From positions 8,688,501 to 8,752,500 of the forward strand of contig NC_092323.1 of NCBI RefSeq assembly GCF_036785885.1: a stretch of 64,000 bases of DNA, written 5' to 3'. The DNA comes from Coffea arabica. Its lineage: Eukaryota > Streptophyta > Magnoliopsida > Gentianales > Rubiaceae. Under the pieces are notes generated by a model. The model was not told the DNA's origin, searched no databases, and was given only the letters and a program-made list of their open reading frames with translations. Below, in pieces: positions 13,043 to 24,400 of the stretch. A program made the translations under genes and the position numbers. Within the stretch, counting starts at the first letter, position 1; every line of letters begins with the position of its first letter.

Positions 13043-15856
13043 TATGGGAAAATTTGTAAGCTTTATGCTTTACTATTGCCTGGTGGTAAACATCATCTTA
13101 TCTCCTTTTAAAGATACGATATGTGATAAGGGCACGCTGTTTTTTTTTCTTTCTTTCTTTTTTCTCTCTTCCCACTCTTCCAACATGTCCCGAGACTGAT
13201 CAATAGTCGAAGTGTTCATAGTTTGACTACTAAACAAAAAGATGCTACCGTTAATTATTTAAATAAAAGTAAGCTAGTTTGACCACTGTGCTGCTTGTCA
13301 ATTTTGCGCCTGGAATTGATCACTCCGTTTAAAAAAATATAAACGAAGTCAATAATGTTCATTTTTGATTGCTTGAGACTGTTCCTCGGCAATTTTGGTG
13401 CGAAATGACCAGCTAAATTACCAACTCATCTCCACTACTTCTTGGTCGTGCAATACTTTTTTCTCTCACGCCCGCCAAGAGATTCGTTGAATTGAGACAC
13501 AATTATATCAAGATCTTTTGCTCAAGAATGAAGTTAATTTGTTTATTCATGGCCTTAATGTGTCTCTGCAAATTGTTTATATGTTATGTTTTTCCATGGC
13601 TTCAGTGGTATATATGATTTTGGAAGAATGATAGCATGCGGTTGGAACTCCAATTTCCGAATATGAAGTAAAGTAAACACGAATCCTAGAAGTTATGCAG
13701 AGTTCAAGTACATTTAACATCCTACCGTAAACATAAGTTCTACGTACAATATTAGGTTCATATCTGGAGCTTAAACTCATCTTTACCTCAGATTTTTACA
13801 AGATAGCAGTTAAAAGTTGCACGATAAAACTTCTGCTCGGAGTTTTGGATTGAATATCACTGCTCAAAGAGAAAAGTCAAAACTGTAAGTGGCAATATAA
13901 CAAATGGCAATGGAGTGCTTGCTCGTATATATCGACAATCTGACATCCAAGGGGGACTGGATAGCAAACAAAGATCAGAAAATGGAGGAGAGGGCTTTTT
14001 GGTTTCTTGACTTTTAAGGAGGAATTGATGCGTGATGTAGATAAAGTGCGTTTGGGATCAGACAGTTCCAGTACTAGATTGCACGCCCAAGTCACTCGTG
14101 TAACTTTGTACAGCTTCTCAATCAATCAAATCAGTTTAACTTTGTCAGAAATTGGGGAATATAATTGTTAACTTCCCCGTCTTCTCGAAAGCACCAGCCT
14201 CCGACAAGTGTCAGCAGAGGGACACCAAAGGCCAAACAGAATAAGTCCAGATTAACTGAGAGGGGCATTCTCATTTCCGAACGTAGGCTTTGGGTGTGGG
14301 GTGGGGGGGGGGGGGGGACCGTACCGCTAGTTTCTTCGAAACATCAATTCTCCCTTGGTTGTCAAGATTCAACAATAATGGAGTAGGACGCAAGGGGATC
14401 CAATCCCCATTTGGCTCACTAGAGTAGTAGTAATTCATTAGCTCGCCTCGCTACTTTTGGCTGATCCTACCGGCCTAAACCGCGCATAGATTGGTGCAGC
14501 TCATACCACAATGTCACACTCAAGCCTAGAGTTTAAAAAAAAAAAAAAAAAACTACTCACGCCTAGAGTCGGAGTGAAATTTTAGTCACACATTGAAAAT
14601 TTAACCTTTTATCAACAAATATTTGATTGTAATGTTTGATAATCAAAATTATAACATCTGAATTCATTAAGCGGCGTTGAATTTTCTAAACAAATTTTAC
14701 TCCAAAAAATAAGTGATGAGTTATTCACTTATTATCACCTAATGTGAATACGACTTAATAATTCACAAATTTAACGAAATCATATTTTAAATTTCAGTTT
14801 TATCAAATCCACCCTCGATTACATTTCTGCGCGGTGAATCATCTAAGTTGGTCCTACACGTCATCCGTATTTAATTGCAAGTGCAAAAGTTAGGACTCGT
14901 GACATGCAATTAGGACCGCATCTTATACTTTTGCCGGATAACTCAACAGAGTCGCCAATTGACTTGTGCTGTTCATCTTTTTGAGTGCTTGAAATGTGCA
15001 TTACGTCCATTACATCAATGATCATTTCAGACCGCACAAGGAGGAGCACAAGACAAGCTAGTGAGAGTGACCCACAACTGCGGAAATTTTGCTCGGCTTT
15101 CTTTCTTTCTTTCTTTTCCAGACTTTTGCATCTCCCCATGGTAATGCGGTTGGCAATTATTATGTTGCTCTTGTCTACTTAGATGTCGGGGCCTCGACAC
15201 AGTACCTTTTCTTTACACCACTGTCCATCAAACTTCATGCCTTGGAAATAAGGCCTAGGGCATTGTCACTTTGTCAGTCGCATTCCTTTATAATAACTGT
15301 TCTCGATGGACTCAAATTTATTAACAAGGTAAAAATTTAAATTATACAAGATCGGAACGCTTCGAGTAACTCTAATTTAACCATCTTAAGTCTACACAAA
15401 CAGTAATAAATATTACTTTTCTATAGTATAAAAATGTCAAATTATTTACTCTGAATTACTACTTATTAAAATACTCTTACACTATTATTCAAAAATGGAT
15501 ACACTATGTCTATAATCTTTTCTGCCTCATTATCTCGAACGCCTTTGACCTTCACTCCATTTCCATTAATTGCTCGCAACCATTTTCGTCTTGAATTTTT
15601 CCACTTCGACTTGTACTTTATTAGTACTATTCTTTTTAAATGGCGTGAACCAATTGAAGTATACAAGCATGGAGGATGGCGTAATCAACAATGCCAAACT
15701 TCTGATGGCTTTGGTTAGAGCTAGGGCTGACTGTAGGTTTCACTCTCGTAATGATGATTTGCTCAATATGGGAAAGTTAGGTCTCGATGAGAAACGGACG
15801 AGGGGTAGGAAACCGTTCTTGAAGGTTCATAGCTAAGATTTAATCAAAAAAAAAAA
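13043..15856. other. Intergenic, upstream of SABATH gene
   Basis: No gene can be supported. The region nearest 13043 is the putative promoter of the minus-strand SABATH gene. It holds a G15 run near 14303-14317 and an A-run near 14534. ORFs in this region are short and lack recognisable domains. Confidence 0.5.
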
Positions 15857-16942
15857 GAGAAAAATGCAATTTTGGTACCTAAACTTTGACGCATGAGCGG
15901 TTTTAGTCCCCAAATTTTGGACGAAAACAAATTTGGTACCCGAACTTTCAAATTTTGAGCACATTAAGTACCCTTGACAATTTTTTCCCAAATTGTTACC
16001 GGAAAAAGCCACGTGTCCGGCCAAAATGGAATAAAAAAAGGTCAAAAATGCAGTTTTGGTACCTAAACTTTGACGCACGAGTGGTTTTAGTCCCCAAATT
16101 TTGGAAGAAAACAAATTTGGTACGCGAACTTTCAAATTTTGAGCACATTAAGTACCATTGACTATTTTTTCCCAAATTATTATCGAAAAAAGCCATATGA
16201 CAGTCACGTGTCCGGCCACAATTGTATAAAAAAAGGCCCAAAAAATATCAAATGCCATTCTAATACTAAGTATTAAATTTAAGGACTAATAGCGTAATAA
16301 AAAAAAATCCAAGGACTAAATAACATCACATGAGTCAACAAAACCCAAGAACCGATACAAATGAGCTCCAATTCCAGACAAATTTTGTGACTTGATTCTT
16401 AGATTAATGAACTGGAATTGGAGCTCATTTGTATCGGTTCTTGGGTTTTGTTGACTCATGTGATGTTATTTAGTCCTTGGATTTTTTCTTTATTACGCTA
16501 TTAGTCCTTAAATTTAATACCTAGTATTATAATGGCATTTGACATTTTTTGGCCTTTTTTTATACAATTGTGGCCGGACACGTGACTGTCATATGGCTTT
16601 TTTCGATAATAATTTGGGAAAAAATAGTCAAGGGTACTTAATGTGCTCAAAATTTGAAAGTTCGGGTACCAAATTTGTTTTCATCCAAAATTTGGGGACT
16701 AAAACCGCTAGTGCGTCAAAGTTTAGGTACCAAAACTGCATTTTTTGCCTTTTTTAATTCCATTTTGGCCGGACACGTGACCGTCACATGGCTTTTTCCG
16801 GTAACAATTTGGAAAAAAATCGTCAAGGGTACTTAATGTGCTCAAAATTGAAAGTTTGGGTACCAAATTTGTTTTCATCCAAAATTTGGGGACTAAAACC
16901 GCTCGTGCGTCAAAATTTAGGTACCAAAACTGCATTTTTCTC
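15857..16942. mobile_element. 1.09-kb foldback (hairpin) element
   Basis: This is a near-perfect palindrome. The left arm (15857-16378) and right arm (16412-16942) are reverse complements of about 520-530 bp, separated by a ~33-bp loop. The ends are GAGAAAAATGCA and TGCATTTTTCTC. Each arm holds two tandem copies of a ~190-bp unit containing 'ttttggtacctaaactttga' and a 'ccggccaaaatgg'/'ccggccacaattg' motif followed by ~25 bases. Both flanks are A-runs of at least nine, which could hide a 9-bp TSD of As and so a Mutator-type origin. ORFs that appear coding here (repeating NLGTKTA-like peptides) are translations of the repeat and not genes. If transcribed it would fold into long double-stranded RNA. 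Confidence 0.85.
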
Positions 16943-19800
16943 AAAAAAAAAAAAGATCCAAATTTCTTCTTGTATATTATTTTTCACACCATGTGTGGAG
17001 CCTACAAAAATTTGTTTTATAATTACACGTTATTGAAAATGAATTACACCGCATATACATACAAAGTTACATATTGTGCATTTGTACAAAACCGCTTCGA
17101 ACAGTTTTCTGATGAGTGTTCGGGCCTCTTGTCCATGCAAAACTGTGCAATCAAAGCAAGACCTAATTCATTGTCACAAGTTCACTGATGCTATAATTGC
17201 ATCCCACTAAAACAATAAATCCGTGTGTTTTTTATTTACTGGACTAGCTTCTTTGTGTTGCTAGGAGCCAAAAGCTCAGTTGATTTTCTAGTTGAAATTC
17301 AGCAACACTAAATGTCTAAAGCATTGGCCGTTTTAGGCACAGTCCCCACAACAATTATACGCAAAGTTTGCATATGTTTAACATGTATATGCTACTGCGT
17401 GGACTTCTTATGCTAAGCCAATTTCAGAGCCAATAATTTTGTGGTATGGTGACAAGTTATAGTTTGTTCTCCCGCTTTCTCTTTCCTTTTTTTTTAAAAA
17501 ATTTTTTCTGACAGAAAAAGGGTGGAATTTTTCCATAGATTAACCACACTTCTTTTGATGCCTTAGGGCTTCTTTCAATTTAAAAATTATTGTTCTGGCG
17601 TTAGATAAAGCTGTAGAGATCATGCATCAAAAACTGTACTTTTCTCAGTTAATTATTTTAGTTAATTGTAAATTCTGATTTTAGATAATCATTTTTTTTA
17701 TATTATCATTTGTTTTTGAGTAATAATTAACAAAAACTAAAATTTAAAATCAGTAATTTTTGTTACTATTCTCAGTTCTTATAATTTGGGCTGATTTGGA
17801 TCATTGATCTGAAATTTATTTGATCCTAGCCGTTAAATGTTCTTCAATCCAACAAATTTAACTTTTGGGTATGTGGAAGATGATGGGCCTCATTGGACAC
17901 GCAATTACTGGCTGATGCCCTAAAATAGAAGGTGAAAGGTCAAGCGTAAGGTCCAAAAGTCTCCCCAATTCTGAGGGATTGGAAGTTGTTCGGAGCCACA
18001 GCGCTCCCTTTGTGTGAAATGGGCGTTCGAAAACAACAAACGGCTAGAATATCGTTCATGAGCTGTTCAATTCAAATTATTTGTAGCTTTCAATCGAATT
18101 TCTAGAAACATTTATGGTTAAATTTAGAAAATATCTCATTTATGGTGTTTTATTTTGAATTATTTTTTAGTGTCAGGATGACCAAAGATTTTTATTTCTT
18201 TTTTTTTTGTTTATGCATCTTCCAGTCATTGACCATTTGCCACATCCAAGAGTGGATGCTGCAACCCCAAGGAATTTTTTTCGTGTTAAACCAATGTGAA
18301 TCGATACAAACGAGAAAATGAACTTAGCCGTTGATCAAACGTTGATATAGCATCTTGATCTTTTCAGACCATCAGCCCGATATTGTTCAATTTTTAAAGG
18401 TGGGGTTATTCTGTTTGTGTGTAATTGTTACGATGTTATTTGCATTTTGAAGTATCTTCCATGTACTTCTTGTTTCCAGATGTTTATGTCTTGCTCAATG
18501 TATTTTTATTGTTTTACGATTTGGAGATGATATATAATTTCACAGTCGCCTGTGGAATTGTATGAAAAGAAATTATTTTTTTTCCTCTCCTTTTAGAACA
18601 AAAAAAATTTTGCAATCCAAATAATTCTAATAGCATCTAAGCATCTATATTAAAAGAATAGCTTTGGAAACTTTGAACACCAAATTAACAATGCTTCTCT
18701 TTTTTTAATATCACTAACAAAAAAAATGTATATTTTCATATAAAAAAATCTAGCTACTAAAAGAAAAACTTAGCCGTATGAACATTTTCAAAGAGAAACT
18801 GACAATATCCAGTCATTTTTAGACTTTTAAAAATATTTTCACATTTTAATTTTTTAATAACAAATTTTGTTTGTTTTTTCCCATTATTAAGTCAAATTAG
18901 CAAGATATCTTTCTCAATCTAAAAAAAAGTGTAATTATAGAATGAAATTATCTAGGACCATATATATGAAAATATTTTTTTTATTATTATGTTAGGAATA
19001 ATAATTTTGAAATATTAATTATCTTGGATGTTATCAAATATTGGAGTTCACTAATGATTTTAGTAATAAACTGTTGGTTTTTTGGGGCATAAACTAAAAA
19101 ACAATACCTTAGTGTTGCAAAAAAAGTTTATAAGAGACTTGTATTGAAGTTGGAAAATGAGTTCAATTTCTTCATTCATCAACACCCTATTTATAGTGTT
19201 TACAAAGAAACAAACTAAAACAATTTCAGCTAACAATTCTCTAGAAAATCTCAACAAAAACTACTTGATAACATGATAGCAAATCTTAGCTAAAATATTT
19301 GTTAACAAACCAATATGATTTTGGTTAACAAATATCCTAACAATAAGACTTATTGTTCTACCAACTAAATTATTCTGATATCAAACTTAATCTGATAAAA
19401 TCTATAGGAAAAGTTGACATATCTCAACACAAACAAATAAGTTGATAAAAAATGATGTTAGGGGATAAAGCGCAAAACATGCTATAGTCTAAGGTGATTT
19501 GTTGTAATTAGCTCTTAGGGGTATTAATATCCTTTTAACATCATCGTTATACAATTTTAAAGATGACTAACTATTTAGGGGACAAAATGAGAAAAAAAAT
19601 AATTATAGGGCAGAAAGTGCAAAAGTGACTATACTTTAGGGGGAGTTTTTGTGATTAACCCTTAGCACTATAACTAGCTGCCAAAAGCACCTATATGGGC
19701 GTACCACCGCAGTCTCTGTGTTTATTTGTCTTCCCTGCGAATGTATATGGAGTACTAATTATGACAAAAAACCAAAGTATATGAATATGCTTATATTATA
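16943..19800. other. Intergenic, AT-rich
   Basis: I see no gene. The stretch has many A/T runs and no clear inverted or direct repeat that I could delimit. Confidence 0.5.
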
Positions 19801-20142
19801 CTCCCTCCCTTTTTTTATAACAGACGTTTAAGGTTTTGCACACCAATTAAGAAAAGTTTTTCATTGCTTAAATCTGTACACTACTTTCCTTTTGTACCCT
19901 CATTAATTGTCCAATTCACCTATATTTTCTCTCACTAGAGTACTAAATGGTGCTGTTTTACTAGGCCAAAAGCAATGCAATAATTACTAGGAGTAGTAAT
20001 TAAGAACCCTGTATTGGAAAAGAGAGATAAAAGGATAAAATTGTGAAAAAATAATTAATACTGTATGGGGATAATAAAACGACAGATAAAAGTACACTAG
20101 AGCAAATTTCTTAAACGTCAGTTATAAAAAAAAGGGAGGGTG
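19801..20142. mobile_element. Stowaway-like MITE, copy 1
   Basis: This 342-bp element begins CTCCCTCCCTTTTTTTATAA and ends with the reverse complement of that, TTATAAAAAAAAGGGAGGG plus TG. It is flanked by TA on both sides, as for Tc1/mariner-type MITEs. The same element lies in opposite orientation at 63307-63624. A 23-bp direct repeat, gtactaattatgacaaaaaa + cca, occurs at 19752-19774 and again at 20142-20164, longer than the TA duplication explains. Confidence 0.85.
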
Positions 20143-20587
20143 TACTAATTATGACAAAAAACCAGAGATTAGATAACCAAAAACAGATAACTTGAACACA
20201 AGCCACTTTTGGACAAGCCTGTCGTGCATCCACTTTTGGAAACTTTGGAAATGCATTAATTTTTTTTTTCTTTTCGGTCCTTTTTAGTACTTCTAACGCG
20301 GCAAAAAGAAATTGAAAGTAAAATACAGTTTCACGGTCGCCGCATTTTGAAAATGCAGCAATCGTAAGTGAGGAAAACTATTCCGAAGGACACCATAATT
20401 GAGATATTTATGTGAATTTAACAATATTCGTAGAAATTGCCCTAGCTTTTGCCATAAAAAATAGAAAAGAAAAAAAGATAGGTTGGTTGCTTTCAATTGA
20501 AATATCAAAATTCTACAGTAATGTTGGTGGTTAGGGGTGGGCTTTTAGAATTTTGCTCACTGTCAATTAAATTCTGATAATTGAAAA

Positions 20588-20905
20588 TGAAAAGGATGTA
20601 GAGAGGTGGACACATAATGCACGAATCCTATGTTTGGCATTTGAAAGTGGAAAGGATGTGGAGAGGTGGATACGGAAGAGTGATAAATTTTAAAGTTAAT
20701 GTGATAAATTTTATTATACCACTTCTAGGGCTAGACACGTATCGCACAAATGACATATTTTTTTTAGGGTTATCTTTTAATGCAAAAGTGATAACTTTTA
20801 TTATACCACTTCTAGGGTATACACGCAATGCACAATAGAATTTTTTTAGGGTTGCCTCTTAATGCAAAAGTGATAAATTTTATTATACCACTTCTCTTTC
20901 ATAAG
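20588..20905. repeat. Short tandem repeats
   Basis: A unit of about 82-87 bp beginning gtgataaattttattatacc is present twice (20701-20787, 20788-20869) with a third partial copy from 20870. Just upstream, a ~60-bp block containing gaaaaggatgtagagaggtgga is also duplicated (about 20588 and 20649). ORFs on both strands here are translations of the repeat. Confidence 0.7.
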
Positions 20906-21455
20906 AGCCGTGTTTAGATTTTTTTTTTCCCTATTTTCTCTGGGAACAATTGACAACATCATGTAGCTCATGCTAATTTCTACACCGCAAAAAAATGATA
21001 TTTCGAAAAATCATTCATCTTATGCAACTTAATCTTACGTGGCACTACTACATTTAGAATCCTTGCTCTAACCAATTTCTCAAAAAAAAAAAAAAAAAAA
21101 ACACGCACACACACACACACAAAAGCGACATAATGAATACTTCGTAATAGTCCAAAATACTTGTCGATTTTTTTAACCAATGCTCTCAGAGCAGCAGCAG
21201 ATCGCTCTCCTCAGCACTCCATTTTTATTTTTATTTTTTTTTAAACGGCATTAAGGTGGTGCTAAGGTAGTATAGTTGAGCACTGTGGTTAGCACTTCAG
21301 CTATCATCACTTGCTAAACTCATAAGCAACGATCTTCGTCTTACCAAAAATAATAATAATAATAAGCAACGATCTTCGCTGATTGATTCAATCCTAAAAC
21401 CATAAAATTAACTTAATTATTGAGATCAATAACAAAAGGAAAAGCAGATACCAAA
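20906..21455. other. Upstream region of Tm-1-like gene
   Basis: There is an A-run followed by a CA microsatellite at about 21082-21121. A 15-bp direct repeat aagcaacgatcttcg (about 21327 and 21365) brackets an (AAT)n stretch. No clear TATA box was picked out. Confidence 0.4.
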
Positions 21456-24400
21456 ATGGCAAAAAATGAGATGAATGAGGCGGTGCAAGTTTTCTGCGTC
21501 GGAACTGCTGATACGAAGCTTGAAGAGCTCCGATTTCTATCCCAATCCGTTCAATCAAATCTCAGCAACTTCTCCACTAATTCTTCCACTAAGGTACTGC
21601 ATTATATTCTTCAATTTTCTAATAGAAAATGTTTCAATTTTGTTCTTTTCTATTTTTTAGCCTAATAGTTTTTGCTGCTGATCACTGAGTAGAAAAGAAT
21701 CTTGAACGCTAATCTGAAGCGGGATTTTGCATGGTTGGTTTGATTAAACGCTGTTATGGAGTAGCTTTTATGGTTGCTGTTCACTCCTCTGCTTGTAATG
21801 GTGAAGCTTTAGTTCTATCGTTGCTAGTTCTTGCTAAGGCAGGGGCGGAAGTTTTACATTTATGTTATTCACAATCAATTTCTTGTGTCAAAATAGTATC
21901 CGGTCGGTGCTATGCGCTTCCCATGTTATGCATTGCTGCTTTTTGGACCATTTTGAAATGGCAAATGATGGTACCAAAAGTGCTGATGGGGAAATGTAGG
22001 TCTGTAGCATAAGCTTTTATAGTTCTGTTTGTATATCCCTTCTATGATCAGACTCTGCTGAGATTCAGAAAGGGAATTTAGAGAGTGGAAATTGTCAGGA
22101 TAGGCACACAGCACAAGTGGAGATTAAGTTAATTAAGTGCAACTCGTTGTTGGGTATTTATAGTAGAATCCAAGATCAAATGCACACTTAACCTTAAGAT
22201 CTTAGTATAATTGCAAGGTCCACCACTGTCCTTATAGGTAATATAGGCTAGATGCCCTTTCTTTTACAAACTCGTCCTAATGTTATTAACACATAATCCT
22301 GACAAATAAAATTTATAGCTTTTCCGGATTTATGTCTTGTCTTTGTGGCCATTACGTGTTCTTAGTTACTTCAAGAACCCATAAGTTTCTAAGATGCTAA
22401 AACAATTTAACTTTGATTGTCATATTTCCTTAAGTCGAGGAAAAAACCGAGGCAAGAAAGATATCGGGATTTTTGGTGGTTTCAGTACAGTTAAATGCAT
22501 GACAACTTCCAATGCTGTTTATTTTTCAGCATTGCTTCACACTATAAAAAGTTATGAAGATGTGCAGGTACAAGTTACAGTTGTAGATGTTTCTGCGGGT
22601 GAGAAGGAGGTACAGAGCTGTGGTGACTTCACGTTTGTATCAAGGGAGGATGTCTTTTCTGCTTCAGGGGAACCAAGCCCAGTCCAGCTTCCTGATGATA
22701 GAGGCAAAGCTGTTGCAGTGATTTGTAAAGCACTTGAAAATTTTCTCAGAAAAGCTCATAGGGGTCGAGTCCTTGCTGGAGTTGTAGGGCTGGGAGGTAG
22801 TGGAGGGACATCTCTGCTATCATCTGCCTTTCGATCTCTTCCCATTGGGATCCCCAAGTTACTTGTATCTACTGTTGCCAGTGGTCAAACGGAACCTTAT
22901 ATTGGAACATCAGATTTATTGTTGTTTCCTTCAGTGGTGGATATTTGTGGCATTAACAATGTGAGCAGGGTTGTGCTATCAAATGCTGGTGCAGCTTTTG
23001 CTGGGATGGTCGCTGGAAGGCTTGAAAAGTCTAAAGAAACCCGCAATGGCAGTGAAAAATTTACAGTGGGTTTGACAATGTTTGGAGTCACCACACCATG
23101 TGTTAATGCTGTCAAGGAAAGACTGCTTAAAGAAGGTTATGAGACCTTGGTTTTTCACGCCACAGGTGTAGGAGGCAGGGCTATGGAGGATCTTGTTAGA
23201 CAAGGACTTATACAGGTAGCTATGCGTGTTATCTGTACAAGCATTAAAACTCTTACAGATTAACTTGTACAATTTTCTATTTGGAGTATTGGAACTTGGA
23301 TCTATGAAATGGGCAGAAGTGGTAGAGGGAAAGTGTTATTATTTAAAGAGATGAAAATATAAGGTTGAAGGTCGAATATGGGAATTTAAAGAGACTACTT
23401 AGCTTGAATTATAATGAAATTAAGTCCTTCAAGAATTAGTTCCTACTCACACTCAGCCTCTTTGTCTAGGATGGGGTGCTTTGACATCAAAACAACTGCA
23501 AGACGGTGGAATGATAATAAGTTTAAGATGAAAGATAAAAACTTGAACAGATTAATTGATGATTAGCAACAAATTGTCATTTGTCATTTTTATTTGCTGG
23601 ATGATTTATCGACACTCAACATTTGTATTGTTGTTGTACATAGGGTGTTTTAGACATCACAACCACTGAAGTTGCAGATTATGTTGTTGGAGGTGTTATG
23701 GCATGTGATAGTTCCCGGTTTGATGCCTTAATAGAGAAAAATATACCTTTGGTGCTGAGTGTGGGAGCCTTGGATATGGTTAATTTTGGAGGCCAAGATA
23801 CCATACCTTCTCAATTTCATCATCGGAAGATTCATGAACACAATCAGCAGGTAAAAAATTTAATTAACTTTGTCTACTTACATTTTACCTGGAGTCAGTT
23901 ACGTTTTAGTACTCAAGTATACATGGTAATGACTACTGTATCAAATATCTATTTGATCAGATGAAAAGTTCAATGCTCTGAATTCTATGCTTTAGCCTAC
24001 CACAGGAGTAAATTGATGGAAAAGAAAGAAAAAATAGCACTTCTGTAGTTGTTCTACTGAGATATTGCTGTAACAGTTATATAGTTCTTTGGTAAGAATG
24101 AAACATATTCTTGGCTGGTGTAGAGTAAAAGAAGAGAAAAATTTGATCATTCTGATTATTAACCTTCAGGATATTGGACATGTGTTGATAATATTTATGA
24201 ATTTTCAAGGTTTCTTTGATGCGGACTACAGTGGATGAGAATAAAAAGTTTGCTGAATTTATAGCAGAGAAGTTAAACAAGTCAAACTCAAAACTCTGTA
24301 TCTGCTTGCCAGAGAAAGGGATATCTGCTTTGGATGCACCTGGTAAGGCCTTTTATGATCCTGAGGTTACTGGAACTCTGATAAAGGAAGTACAGAAGCT

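Noticed and set aside
15833-17188. Several ORFs with repeating NLGTKTA-like peptides
   Set aside because: These are translations of the tandem units of the foldback element on both strands, not genes.
20588-20905. Possible CRISPR-like array
   Set aside because: Only two to three tandem copies of an ~85-bp unit, no regular spacers, and the DNA is a plant nuclear genome.
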